From NCBI GenBank assembly GCA_946478845.1, contig CAMLDI010000042.1, positions 1 to 21,062 of the forward strand: a stretch of DNA of 21,062 nucleotides. Reading direction: 5' to 3'. Below the pieces are notes generated by a model that worked only from the letters and a program-made list of their open reading frames with translations, made no database searches and was not told the DNA's origin. The translations under genes and the position numbers were made by a program. The stretch comes from an uncultured Paenibacillaceae bacterium. Lineage in GTDB: Bacteria; Bacillota; Bacilli; Aneurinibacillales; Aneurinibacillaceae. Shown in pieces: positions 13,321 through 21,062 of the stretch. The stretch's first letter is position 1, and each line of letters opens with the position of its first letter.

Positions 13321-14526
13321 TTAGTCAAAAAAATCGAATTCTTCCTCTACTTGTTTTGGCTCAATCCATATGGATTCCGTATTTTCCACTGCCCAATTCA
13401 CAAGATTTTCTACGTCTAAATTAGCCTCAGCCTTTTCCGCTATCTCTAATTTAGGACGTGTTACTGGCGATTTTGGCACAAAAATAGTACAACAATCTTC
13501 GTATGGAAGAATAGAGGTTTCATATGTGCCAATTTTATGAGAAATCGCTATAATCTCCGTTTTATCCATGGCGATTAAAGGACGTATCACAGGGGTATGA
13601 ATAACATGGTTAATGGTATACATACTCTCCATGGTTTGGGATGCAACCTGTCCTAAACTCTCTCCTGTTGCAATGGCAAGTGCTCCATGTTTTTCTGCCA
13701 ATTTTTCAGAAATTCTCATCATAAAACGTCTCATAATCGTTATAGTATAACTCTCAGGACAGAACTCCCTAATCTTCGTTTGAATGTCTGTAAAAGGAAC
13801 AATATGTAATTTCATACTCCCTGCATACTCGGAAATAATACGGGACAGGTCAATCACCTTTTGTTTTGCTTGTTCTGAAGTAAAGGGATAACTGTGAAAA
13901 TGAACCCCCTCAATGCGAACTCCCCGTTTCATGGTCATCCAACCTGCTACAGGGCTATCAATTCCCCCAGAAAGCATTAACATAGCTTTTCCACCTGTTC
14001 CCACTGGTAATCCGCCATTTCCAGAAACATTCTTACAGGATAAGAAGACCCCATCCTGTCTGATTTCCACTTGCAATACGACATCAGGTTGATGGACATC
14101 TACTTTTAAATCCTCAGAATTCTTAAGAATATATCCACCCACTAAATGGTTCATTTCCATGGACCGATGAGGAAATTGTTTATTTGGCCGTTTCGTTTGC
14201 ACTTTAAAGGTGCGAGGCATTGGGTCTACGTCTTTTATAACCTCTAAAGCAGCCTGTTGAATCTCTTCTAAATTAAAAGATTGGAGGAAACGTGTTGGAC
14301 TAAAGGAATGAATGCCAAATACTCTTGCCAGTTTTCCTTCAATTTCTTTATAGGGTTCTCCATTTAAAGCAATATACAAGCGGCCGTACGTTCGAATGAC
14401 CTGAGCTTTTGGATACACTTGTAGGGCTTTTTTAATATTTTTAACCAGGACTTTTTCAAAATCTCCCCGATTTTTCTTTTTTAACGCTAATTCTCCATAA
14501 CGAATTAAAATATGATCATATTGCAT
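13321..14526 (-). CDS. thiI: tRNA 4-thiouridine synthase ThiI
   Basis: A 401-residue enzyme that adenylates U8 of tRNA and installs 4-thiouridine, a near-UV sensor base. The layout is the short one of Bacillus: a ferredoxin-like part and a THUMP domain (about 1-165), then a PP-loop ATPase domain with LSGGIDSPVAGW (185-196). The C-terminal rhodanese domain of the E. coli protein is absent. In Bacillus the sulfur comes from the neighbouring cysteine desulfurase, here just upstream. The start ATG follows GAGGGTGTAATT, a ribosome site lying inside the last codons of the desulfurase gene, so translation is probably coupled. Only 2 bp separate the genes. Confidence 0.95.
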   Translation of the reverse strand: MQYDHILIRYGELALKKKNRGDFEKVLVKNIKKALQVYPKAQVIRTYGRLYIALNGEPYKEIEGKLARVFGIHSFSPTRFLQSFNLEEIQQAALEVIKDVDPMPRTFKVQTKRPNKQFPHRSMEMNHLVGGYILKNSEDLKVDVHQPDVVLQVEIRQDGVFLSCKNVSGNGGLPVGTGGKAMLMLSGGIDSPVAGWMTMKRGVRIEGVHFHSYPFTSEQAKQKVIDLSRIISEYAGSMKLHIVPFTDIQTKIREFCPESYTITIMRRFMMRISEKLAEKHGALAIATGESLGQVASQTMESMYTINHVIHTPVIRPLIAMDKTEIIAISHKIGTYETSILPYEDCCTIFVPKSPVTRPKLEIAEKAEANLDVENLVNWAVENTESIWIEPKQVEEEFDFFD

Positions 14527-14528
14527 AA

Positions 14529-15683
14529 TTACACCCTCATTATCTTTGCTAATTTTGGCACTGTTTGTTCAATCGCTTCAATAAATCGATTGACTTCTTC
14601 TATTGTATTATCCACTGAGAAACTCACTCGTAAAGCACTTTTTGCCCGATCTACATCCATCCCTGCAGCCAATAACACTCTGGACGGTTTATCATTTTTA
14701 GAAGAGCAGGCAGATCGAGTCGAAACGTAAATATCGTAATCCTCCAATGCATGAACAATCACTTCTGATTTCAGTCCAGGGCAAGAAAAATTCACAATCT
14801 GAGGTGCTCCTTCCACATTGGTAACTTCTGGACTATTCACAATACAATAGGGCAATTGTTTTAATCGGGCAATAAGATGGTCACGTAACCCACTCATATG
14901 TTTCTGGTTTTTTTCTAAATTTAGTATCCCTTTTTTCATTGCCCGAGCCATCGCCACAATTCCTGGCAGATTCTCAGTACCTGAACGTCGTCCTTGTTCT
15001 TGTCCTCCACCGCTCATTAATGGAGAAAGAGTAACCCCCTGTCTCACATACAAGAGGCCAGTACCCCTAACCCCATGGAACTTATGGGCAGAAAGGGAAA
15101 GCAAATCAATCCCCCATTTTTTTGGGGCAACAGGAAGCTTCCCAAATCCCTGCACTCCATCAACATGGAATAATACTTTCGGGTATTTAGACAAAAGTTT
15201 GGCAATATCAGGAATGGGTTGAATTGAGCCTAATTCACTATTTACCTGCATAATAGACACAAGAATGGTATCTTCTCTTAAGGCTTTCTTTACATCTTCT
15301 ACTGAAACGATTCCTTTTTGGTTCACTGGCAATACTGTTATTGTATATCCTAATTCCTCTAATTGTTTACAGGTTTCATAAACAGAAGCATGTTCGATTG
15401 CACTGGTAATAATATGTTTACCCCGTTCCCGGTAAGCTAAAGCAACCCCTTTAATGGCACTATTATTGCTTTCTGTTCCCCCAGAAGTAAAAATGAGTTC
15501 TCTAGGTACCACACCAAGGCTATCTGCAGCAATTTGCCTGGCTTGTTGCAATAACTTCCCTGACTTTAATCCTAATCGATGCAAGGAAGAAGGATTACCA
15601 AAAAAATCCTGGGCTACTTCACTAAAAACCTTCAATGATTCAGGGTAGGGTTTGGTCGTTGCACTATTATCAAAATAAATCAT
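14529..15683 (-). CDS. nifZ: cysteine desulfurase, NifZ/IscS-like, partner of ThiI
   Basis: A 384-residue PLP-dependent enzyme that removes sulfur from cysteine as a persulfide. Visible are FDNSATTKP at the N-terminus, SGGTESNN (67-74), IEHAS with His98, the Schiff-base Lys201 in LSAHKFHGVRGTG, and the persulfide Cys326 in STRSACSSKND. It immediately precedes thiI, the arrangement of B. subtilis nifZ-thiI, where it provides sulfur for tRNA 4-thiouridine. The start ATG follows AAGGGGAAACT. Upstream, TTGAAA near 15751-15756 could be a -35 box but no good -10 follows. The name iscS is also used for such genes; the pairing with thiI argues for the NifZ role. Confidence 0.92.
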   Translation of the reverse strand: MIYFDNSATTKPYPESLKVFSEVAQDFFGNPSSLHRLGLKSGKLLQQARQIAADSLGVVPRELIFTSGGTESNNSAIKGVALAYRERGKHIITSAIEHASVYETCKQLEELGYTITVLPVNQKGIVSVEDVKKALREDTILVSIMQVNSELGSIQPIPDIAKLLSKYPKVLFHVDGVQGFGKLPVAPKKWGIDLLSLSAHKFHGVRGTGLLYVRQGVTLSPLMSGGGQEQGRRSGTENLPGIVAMARAMKKGILNLEKNQKHMSGLRDHLIARLKQLPYCIVNSPEVTNVEGAPQIVNFSCPGLKSEVIVHALEDYDIYVSTRSACSSKNDKPSRVLLAAGMDVDRAKSALRVSFSVDNTIEEVNRFIEAIEQTVPKLAKIMRV

Positions 15684-15760
15684 AGTTTCCCCTTACTTTC
15701 ATTCCTTTTATAAAGAATATTTCCAAAAAATATCTTATCACATTTTTCTTATTTTCAAAA

Positions 15761-15791
15761 AAAAGCCGAATCCAATAAGGATCCGGCTTTT
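15761..15791 (-). terminator. terminator of the small membrane protein gene
   Basis: AAAAGCCGAATCC (15761-15773) pairs with GGATCCGGCTTTT (15779-15791), one mismatch, 5-nt loop. On the minus strand a run of eight T follows. It lies 13 bp after the stop codon at 15804. Confidence 0.85.
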
Positions 15792-15803
15792 GGGGCTATA
15801 AAA

Positions 15804-16046
15804 CTAAAAGAACGGATTCAATATAAGAGTAAGGACCACCACAAAGGAAGATAATACCATAGACCAGCGGCCCATTCGGACTGCTCCCCTTTTCGAGGCA
15901 ATAAAACCGGTTAAAAAACCGGAAATGCCCAGGATAAATGGCATTGTAAAAAAGGATAAAATGGATAATACAATCCCAATAACCCCTGTCATCTTTCCTT
16001 TGGATTGAGGAACCTGGACATTATCCATGAATTCGTTAGCCCCCAC
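15804..16046 (-). CDS. small two-helix membrane protein (DUF4190-like)
   Basis: At most 80 residues. Two hydrophobic helices are seen, about 19-48 (GVIGIVLSILSFFTMPFILGI, then a GFLTGFIA stretch) and about 62-80, with a basic SKRGAVR loop between them. The pattern recalls DUF4190-type small membrane proteins; no function is known to me. The start is unsure: the GTG at 16046 overlaps AAGGAG, which it therefore cannot use, while the ATG at 16028 stands 17 nt away from it. The 74-residue form from 16028 keeps both helices. It follows the DUF1540 gene by 17 bp on the same strand. Confidence 0.6.
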   Translation of the reverse strand: MGANEFMDNVQVPQSKGKMTGVIGIVLSILSFFTMPFILGISGFLTGFIASKRGAVRMGRWSMVLSSFVVVLTLILNPFF

Positions 16047-16063
16047 TCCTTTTTCTTTACAAT

Positions 16064-16273
16064 TTAGGATCCGCTTTTTGGTTCAAACGTCTGACAACAG
16101 GTGGTACTTGAGGTACGAGCAACGTCCTGGTGCATATCACCTATTTCCCCAAATTCAACATTCAGGTTGGCAGAAGCATGGCGATCAATTTCAACCATAA
16201 TTTTATCGGCTGAACATTTATTTCCTTCTGCCCAATAACGACAATTTGCTACACTACATTTTACCTGTGTCAA
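16064..16273 (-). CDS. DUF1540 domain protein
   Basis: A 69-residue cysteine-containing protein of the DUF1540 family. The family pattern is visible: CSVANCRYWAEGNKCSADKI (Cys6, Cys11, Cys20) at the N-terminus and TTCCQTFEP (Cys59, Cys60) near the C-terminus. The spacing of the cysteines suggests a small metal site. Such proteins are common in spore formers; their role is not established. The start is TTG, 5 nt after AAGGGGTGAT. It probably shares a transcript with the small membrane protein gene downstream. Confidence 0.85.
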   Translation of the reverse strand: MTQVKCSVANCRYWAEGNKCSADKIMVEIDRHASANLNVEFGEIGDMHQDVARTSSTTCCQTFEPKSGS

Positions 16274-16284
16274 TGAATATCACC

Positions 16285-16312
16285 CCTTATAAATAGGGTG
16301 TCTCCCTAAACA
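16285..16312 (-). terminator. weak hairpin between the amidohydrolase and DUF1540 genes
   Basis: Minus strand AGGTGT and ACACCCT form a 5-6 bp stem with an 8-nt loop, followed by ATTTAT. The tail is poor, so it may only attenuate transcription. Confidence 0.3.
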
Positions 16313-16327
16313 CCTGAGATACAGTCC

Positions 16328-17524
16328 TTATTTTGTTAAAAGATATTTTAAAGCGATTCCCGCAAATAATTTACTGCCTACAGCAATCATTTCTTCATTA
16401 ATTGTAAATTTAGGATGATGGTGTCCATAACAGGCTTCTTCTTCTCCGCCAATTCCAATAAAAAAATAGGCTCCTGGAATCTTCTTTAAATAATAGGAAA
16501 AATCTTCTCCAGCCATACTAATAGGTGCTGGAACAACATTTTCTGCCTGTACAATTTCTCGTCCTACTTCTTCAACAATCTGGTTCATCTCGGGATAATT
16601 AATAACAGCAGGATCCCCTTTTACATACTGTAAAGTTCCCTTTGCACCAAAAGAAGCACAGGTGCCCTGTACCAACCGCTCCATCATATCCATAATCTGT
16701 TCTTGTACATCTTCTTGAAAATAACGAACGGTCCCCTGAATAATAGCCTTTTCCGGAATAATATTATACCCCTCACCTGCATTAATTTTACCAACACTAA
16801 TCACTGAAGGATGCAGGGGATTCACCATGCGACTGACTACACTTTGGAGTTGAGTTACCACATGAGCAGCAATCACAATAGGATCAACTGATAAATGGGG
16901 CATAGAACCATGGCCCCCTTTACCCTCAATTTCAATGGTAAAAAAATCTGAGCCAGCCATGATTGGGCCAGGTACTGTACCAATTTTTCCGGATTCAAGG
17001 TTTTTCCATAAATGAAACCCAAATATTGCATCCACATCATCCAGGGCATTGGTTTCTACAATCTCGCAAGCCCCACCTGGGACAACTTCCTCGGCATGTT
17101 GAAATAATAAAATAATTTTTCCAGGAAATTGCTTATTTAATTTCATTAATGCTTGTGCTGCTCCTAATAAAGCAGCAGAATGGCCATCATGGCCACAGGC
17201 ATGCATAACCCCTTTATGTTTAGAGGCGAAAGAAAGGCCCGTTTCTTCTTTAATTGGCAATGCATCAGTATCTGCTCGTAATACAACGGTTTTCCCTGGC
17301 ATTCCACCATCAATGGTAACCATTACGTCTTTGCCTGTACACGTCCATGGTGTTAAACCTAAGGAAATCAATTTTTCTTGAATAAACAGTACTGTCTTAG
17401 TTTCCTTATGGGAAAGTTCAGGATATTGGTGTAAATGACGGCGGATTTCAATAATTCCAGCTTCATTTTGCTCAACTATTTCATTAATTTCCTTCTGTAA
17501 TGCGTTATAATTGAAAGAACCCAA
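16328..17524 (-). CDS. M20-family amidohydrolase
   Basis: A zinc-dependent amidohydrolase of the M20D group (N-acyl-amino-acid amidohydrolase, hippurate hydrolase, IAA-amino-acid hydrolase type). It cleaves an N-acyl group from an amino acid; the exact substrate is unclear. Family motifs in order are IRRHLHQYPELS, LRADTDALPIKEE, HACGHDGHSAALLG, QHAEEVVPGGA, GGHGSMPH (dimerisation lid domain) and AGEDFSYY, with the metal-binding His in YGHHHPKF. The frame is open up to 17575 (415 codons), but no ribosome site supports the ATG at 17569. A TTG at 17524 has GGGGTG nine bases before it and gives 398 residues, the usual family length, so it is preferred. The gene is divergent from the neighbouring SDR. 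Confidence 0.85.
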   Translation of the reverse strand: MGSFNYNALQKEINEIVEQNEAGIIEIRRHLHQYPELSHKETKTVLFIQEKLISLGLTPWTCTGKDVMVTIDGGMPGKTVVLRADTDALPIKEETGLSFASKHKGVMHACGHDGHSAALLGAAQALMKLNKQFPGKIILLFQHAEEVVPGGACEIVETNALDDVDAIFGFHLWKNLESGKIGTVPGPIMAGSDFFTIEIEGKGGHGSMPHLSVDPIVIAAHVVTQLQSVVSRMVNPLHPSVISVGKINAGEGYNIIPEKAIIQGTVRYFQEDVQEQIMDMMERLVQGTCASFGAKGTLQYVKGDPAVINYPEMNQIVEEVGREIVQAENVVPAPISMAGEDFSYYLKKIPGAYFFIGIGGEEEACYGHHHPKFTINEEMIAVGSKLFAGIALKYLLTK

Positions 17525-17598
17525 TTCCCCTTTCACCCCATTCCTTTTAATCCATAGTAGACTATCCATAGCCAAATGAAAAGAGGTGAATCATACTT

Positions 17599-18378
17599 TT
17601 GAACCATAAAATCATTGCCATTACAGGAGCTAGCGGCGGAATTGGACAGGCAACAGCACGCCTTTGCGCCAAAAAAGGATGGACCATTGTGTTGCTTGGA
17701 CGAGCTGAAAAAAACCTAAAAGAATTACATTATAAAATAAGCAGGTATAATTCAGAATCAAGATACTACCTCTTAGATGTAACCTCTCAAGAAAAAGCCA
17801 CAAAAACAATTAAAGAAATCCTTTCCGATTATAAAAAAGTTGATGCCTGGGTTAATAATGCAGGGTTTGGCATCTTTTCCTCCCTGGAAGAATCAAATCT
17901 CCATGATTATCATGGAATGATGGAGACGAATTACTTTGGTACTGTTTATTGTACAAAAGGGATCCTTCCTATCCTGATCAAACAAGGGTATGGAGCCATT
18001 ATTAATGTAGCTTCTGTTGGAGGATTGATTGCTACCGCAAAATCAGGAGGGTATTCTGCCAGTAAAGCTGCTACCATTCAATTTACCCGTTGTATCCGAC
18101 AGGAAGTTCGGGGAACAGGGGTTAGAGTTTTTAGTATCAATCCCGGGCCTGTAGAAACACCCTTTTTCGACCATAATTTGGCTTCCCGCCAATATCGGGA
18201 TAAAGTAAAATCTTTTATGATTTCACCTGATAAAGTAGCACAGGCCATTGTAAAAGGGATAGAAAAAGGAAATCATGATATCATTCTTCCCTGGTATATG
18301 GGGATTGGCTTCAAGCTCTATCATCTCTTCCCCCGCTTTTATGAAAAAGTAATTTCACCTATTGCTGACAAAAAATAA
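17599..18378 (+). CDS. short-chain dehydrogenase, DltE/YqjQ-like
   Basis: A 259-residue classical SDR with an intact active site: TGASGGIG (9-16), NNAG (86-89), Ser139, Tyr152 and Lys156 (NVASVGG and YSASK). The Arg in LLGRAEKNL (about 35) after the second strand suggests NADP(H). The C-terminal ~35 residues (DIILPWYMGIGFKLYHLFPRFYEKVI) are hydrophobic and aromatic, as in the YqjQ/DltE group, and may touch the membrane. The start is TTG, with AGAGGTGA 9 nt before it. The gene is divergent from the amidohydrolase, so both promoters must share a very short region. The substrate is not known. Confidence 0.85.
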   Translation: MNHKIIAITGASGGIGQATARLCAKKGWTIVLLGRAEKNLKELHYKISRYNSESRYYLLDVTSQEKATKTIKEILSDYKKVDAWVNNAGFGIFSSLEESNLHDYHGMMETNYFGTVYCTKGILPILIKQGYGAIINVASVGGLIATAKSGGYSASKAATIQFTRCIRQEVRGTGVRVFSINPGPVETPFFDHNLASRQYRDKVKSFMISPDKVAQAIVKGIEKGNHDIILPWYMGIGFKLYHLFPRFYEKVISPIADKK

Positions 18379-18398
18379 ACCCGGGCATATCCCGGGTT
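18378..18398 (+). terminator. terminator of the DltE/YqjQ-like gene
   Basis: Perfect 8-bp stem AACCCGGG / CCCGGGTT with a 5-nt loop, starting in the stop codon and followed by CTCTCTATT. The tail is only moderately U-rich. Confidence 0.65.
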
Positions 18399-18437
18399 CT
18401 CTCTATTGATTCATTAAAATATACTCTTGTGATAATT

Positions 18438-18444
18438 TGTCGAA
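18438..18444 (+). promoter_or_regulatory. Spo0A-box-like motif upstream of the acyl-CoA ligase
   Basis: TGTCGAA within AATTTGTCGAAATAA, about 105 bp before the start codon. It fits TGNCGAA. It is a short motif and only a candidate. Confidence 0.3.
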
Positions 18445-18549
18445 ATAAAATATCTGAAAATAGATAAAAATCCTTATATTCTGTTAAAAAATCTGCTATT
18501 GTTATTTATAGGGAATTAATAATTTAATTACACGAGGAGGAAATTGAGT

Positions 18550-20142
18550 ATGCATGTCCCAATGCTTATTAATGATTTTCTAAAACGAGCAGTGTATCTT
18601 TATCCTCAAAAAGTAGCCGTCATTGAGGGTGAGAAGAGGATTACATATAAAGAACTGCAAGAACGTGTAAATCGCCTTGCTAATACCCTCCGTTCTTTAG
18701 GTGTAAATAAAGGGGACAGGGTGGCCTATTTATCCCCTAATACACTGGCTATGTTTGAAGGTTTTTATGCAGTCATGCAAATAGGAGCCATTATGGTGCC
18801 TCTGAATACCCGACTAATCCCTGACGAATATAATTACATCGTAAACCATTGTGGCGCGAAAATATTCTGTGTGGATGCAGACCTGAATCACCAAATCAAT
18901 CCCATCAGAGATCAATTAACCAATGTAGAACACTTTATTTTATTGCCTAATGAAAAACGGGCCACAGAAGAAGGTTGGCTGACCTATGAACCCCTATTAG
19001 CAGAAGCATCCCCAACTTATTTAGCAGCAGAAATGGAAGAAACAGACCCTGCTACAATTCTTTATACTAGTGGTACTACAGGGCGTCCGAAAGGGGTAAT
19101 CCAGTCCCACCGAAGTTTATATTTCAATGCTTTAAATACAATTATTCATGTAAGGGCAACTGACCAGGATGTATTGTTGCACACTCTTCCTATGTTCCAT
19201 GTGAACGGTTGGGGCACTCCTTTCTCCTTCACCGGAATGGGTGCCACTCACGTGATGTTAAGAAAAATTGATCCTTCCCTCATTTTTGACCTGATGAAAA
19301 ATGAAGGCGTTACCATTGCATGTATGGCACCAACCGTATTAAATATGCTATTAAATGAACCTAAAGCAAAAGTCACTAAATTAGAGCAATCGGTCCGTGT
19401 AACCATTGCCGGTTCTGCCCCACCTCCTTCTTTTGTGAAAGCGGTTGAAAATGAGCTTGGTTGGGAATTTATTCAGGTTTATGGCATGACGGAATGTGCC
19501 CCCTTCTTAACTATTGCCCATGTGAAACCACACATTGCAGAAGAAGGAGAAGACAGGATTCATCAGGTAAAAGCAAAAGCCGGATTAAACATGATCAATG
19601 TGGAATTGCGTGTAGTAGATTCTGAAGGAGAAGATGTAGTTCCCAATGGACAGGATGTGGGTGAGGTTATTGCCCGCTCTAATGTGGTCATGGATGGGTA
19701 CTGGCTACAGCCTGAAGAAACAGCGAAAGCCATTGTCAATGGTTGGTATCATACGGGAGACATGGGAACCATCGATGAAGAAGGCTATATCGAAATTGTA
19801 GACCGGAAAAAAGATATTATAATCAGCGGTGGAGAAAATATTTCATCCATTGAAGTGGAAGGCACCTTGTACGAACACCCTGCTATCCTAGAAGCAGCCA
19901 TTATTGCCATCCCCCATGAAAGATGGGGGGAAATTCCCCATGCTGTGGTGGTATTGCAAGATGGACATGAAGAAGTCACTGAAAAAGACATCATTAATTT
20001 CTGCCGTGAAAGAATGGCTCATTTTAAATGTCCTAAATCTGTTCAATTTATAAGGGAATTGCCGAAAACCGCTTCTGGCAAGATTCAAAAAGTAGTATTA
20101 CGTAAGCCCTTCTGGGATAACCAGGAACGAAAAATAAACTAG
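18550..20142 (+). CDS. fatty acyl-CoA ligase (AMP-forming)
   Basis: A 530-residue adenylate-forming acyl-CoA synthetase, by type a medium/long-chain fatty-acid or related-acid ligase. It would feed fatty acids into beta-oxidation and, through PhaJ, into PHA. Motifs seen are YTSGTTGRPKG (about 172-182), HTLPMFHVNGWG (fatty-acid site), VYGMTECAP, GWYHTGDMG, DRKKDIIISGGENI (linker) and C-terminal TASGKIQK with the catalytic Lys. The start chosen is the ATG at 18550, 9 nt after GAGGAGG; a TTG at 18544 is too close. It is not paralogous in detail to MbcS at the other end: the loops differ and the fatty-acid gate motif is of a different type. Substrate chain length cannot be read from the sequence. 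Confidence 0.88.
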   Translation: MHVPMLINDFLKRAVYLYPQKVAVIEGEKRITYKELQERVNRLANTLRSLGVNKGDRVAYLSPNTLAMFEGFYAVMQIGAIMVPLNTRLIPDEYNYIVNHCGAKIFCVDADLNHQINPIRDQLTNVEHFILLPNEKRATEEGWLTYEPLLAEASPTYLAAEMEETDPATILYTSGTTGRPKGVIQSHRSLYFNALNTIIHVRATDQDVLLHTLPMFHVNGWGTPFSFTGMGATHVMLRKIDPSLIFDLMKNEGVTIACMAPTVLNMLLNEPKAKVTKLEQSVRVTIAGSAPPPSFVKAVENELGWEFIQVYGMTECAPFLTIAHVKPHIAEEGEDRIHQVKAKAGLNMINVELRVVDSEGEDVVPNGQDVGEVIARSNVVMDGYWLQPEETAKAIVNGWYHTGDMGTIDEEGYIEIVDRKKDIIISGGENISSIEVEGTLYEHPAILEAAIIAIPHERWGEIPHAVVVLQDGHEEVTEKDIINFCRERMAHFKCPKSVQFIRELPKTASGKIQKVVLRKPFWDNQERKIN

Positions 20143-20163
20143 ATTTTCAATCTTCTTTACAAT

Positions 20164-20191
20164 AAAAGGACCCATTTAATGGTGTCCTTTT
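20164..20191. terminator. bidirectional terminator between the acyl-CoA ligase and the LTA-synthase-like gene
   Basis: AAAAGGAC (20164-20171) pairs with GTCCTTTT (20184-20191), and the stem continues inward through CCA/TGG with one mismatch. It is followed on the plus strand by ATTTATG, and the A/U-rich arms give tails in both directions. It overlaps the stop of the minus-strand gene. Confidence 0.75.
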
Positions 20192-21062
20192 ATTTATGTT
20201 TAGAGTTTTGCCAGTCCATTAACAAATAATATTGAAGGTTTTGATATTGGTTTTGTAAATTTTTATACTTTTGGGGTATTTCATTATAAATATTCCCATG
20301 TGTATCTATAATCATCTTATGGCCGAAACCAGGAAGGCGATCTCGATAATAGCTTAGAAATTTATAATATAAAGGAGTATTTAATCCGGATAATTCAAAA
20401 ATATAAGTGCCTAAAAAAGAAGGGCTGACAATCTTGTGGTATTGTTTTGGTTCCTTTCCATAATTAGTCCAAATAACTAGGGGAGTTGTTTTCATATTTT
20501 TCATTTTATTTTGCGTGACAAAATCCGTTTCATTATAGACTTTTAAATAAGGCAAATGATCCCCAAAGAAAATAAGGATGGTCGGTTCGTTCATTTTCTT
20601 AAAATGAGCCATTAAATCCGAAATTTGTTTATCTCCGTCGACTACCCCATTGGTATATACCTCCAGGGTTTCTCTGGCTGGAGCAGAGATGTTTCCTGCA
20701 ACCTTAATTGGGAAAGATGGATAATTATGATCGGTTTTATAGTACGTTCCGTGATTTTGCATTGTAACTGCATAAATAAATACAGGTCTATCAGATTGTT
20801 TTGTTTCTTCAACAATGGATTTTGTTACCTCACTATCATCTACAAAATATCCTCCTTTTTTTTTGCGGATTCACAAATTGATCCAAACTAATAAAATTTT
20901 CAAATCCCATATTTTTGTATACTTTATCCCGGTTCCAAAAGTTTTTGGTATAAGGGTGAATAGCAAGTGTATGATACCCTTCCCCTAAAAGAATGCTGGG
21001 TAAGGAGGGAGGGCACTGAAAAAGCCCTCCTAATTAATATGAAAAAGGTATAATACCCCAGG
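20190..21062 (-). pseudogene. LTA-synthase-like sulfatase-fold protein, frameshifted and cut by the window edge
   Basis: The last 190 codons (20190-20762) are the C-terminal half of a lipoteichoic acid synthase family protein (LtaS/YqgS/YfnI type), an extracellular metal-dependent phosphoglycerol transferase. IFFGDHLPYL (about residues 64-73 of this piece) carries the conserved Asp-His metal ligands, and YAVTMQNHG precedes it. The frame continues upstream through GGYFVDDSEVTKSIVEE to an A9 run (20856-20864). Beyond it the match goes on in another frame (GEGYHTLAIHPYTKNFWNRD, then KNMGFENF). Removing one A restores the frame. Near 21028 another in-frame stop and a likely second shift appear (GIIPFSY then stop). 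The N-terminal membrane helices and catalytic Thr would lie outside the window. Confidence 0.75.

Noticed and set aside
20625..20891. Plus-strand ORF opposite the LTA-synthase-like gene
   Set aside because: The minus strand carries recognisable family motifs over the whole stretch; this frame does not.
1..21062. CRISPR array, tRNA genes, prophage or intact insertion sequences
   Set aside because: No regularly spaced repeats, cloverleaf-like sequences, transposase or phage genes were found on reading both strands.

Overview
The window comes from a low-GC, spore-forming member of the Bacillaceae. It carries an alpha/beta-type small acid-soluble spore protein with a recognisable sigma-G promoter. 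Shine-Dalgarno sites are strong, U-tailed hairpin terminators are frequent, and a class IV polyhydroxyalkanoate (PHA) synthase cluster of the Bacillus kind is present. No phage genes, CRISPR array, tRNA genes or intact insertion sequences were found.

Layout. Bases 1-121 hold what looks like the promoter and leader of an rRNA operon firing leftwards out of the window. Next (215-1767, minus) are two decayed CoA-transferase subunit genes. Then come an acyl-CoA ligase of the MbcS type (1882-3471, minus) with a CcpA-type cre site and a palindrome upstream, the SASP gene (3745-3954, minus) and a TerC/YjbE membrane protein (4047-4712, minus). The 469-bp gap upstream of terC contains an unusual long-stem structured element (4772-5063), the least explained object in the window. 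After it lie purU, folE and a Cof-type HAD phosphatase (all minus), and a plus-strand short-chain dehydrogenase with an odd C-terminal extension.

The core (8858-13272) is a PHA gene cluster read divergently from a 326-bp control region. phaQ-phaP-phaJ lie on the minus strand and phaR-phaB-phaC on the plus strand. PhaB makes (R)-3-hydroxyacyl-CoA by reduction, PhaJ makes it from beta-oxidation enoyl-CoA, PhaR and PhaC polymerise it, PhaP coats the granule and PhaQ is the PadR-type regulator. Each promoter carries a palindrome at an operator-like position, and the two palindromes differ. A strong shared terminator separates phaC from the convergent nifS-thiI pair.

The right part has nifS-like cysteine desulfurase and thiI (minus), a small membrane protein, a DUF1540 protein, an M20 amidohydrolase (all minus), a DltE/YqjQ-like dehydrogenase and a second acyl-CoA ligase (plus), and finally a disrupted LTA-synthase-like gene running off the right edge.

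mbcS-sspA and thiI-nifS are neighbours in Bacillus subtilis as far as I recall. Here about 9.4 kb including the PHA cluster lies between them. Taken together the region is rich in acyl-CoA and PHA metabolism, with folate/one-carbon genes and tRNA thiolation genes beside it. Broken genes occur only towards the two ends; three of the lesions are single-base changes in homopolymers, so assembly error has to be excluded before calling those decay.
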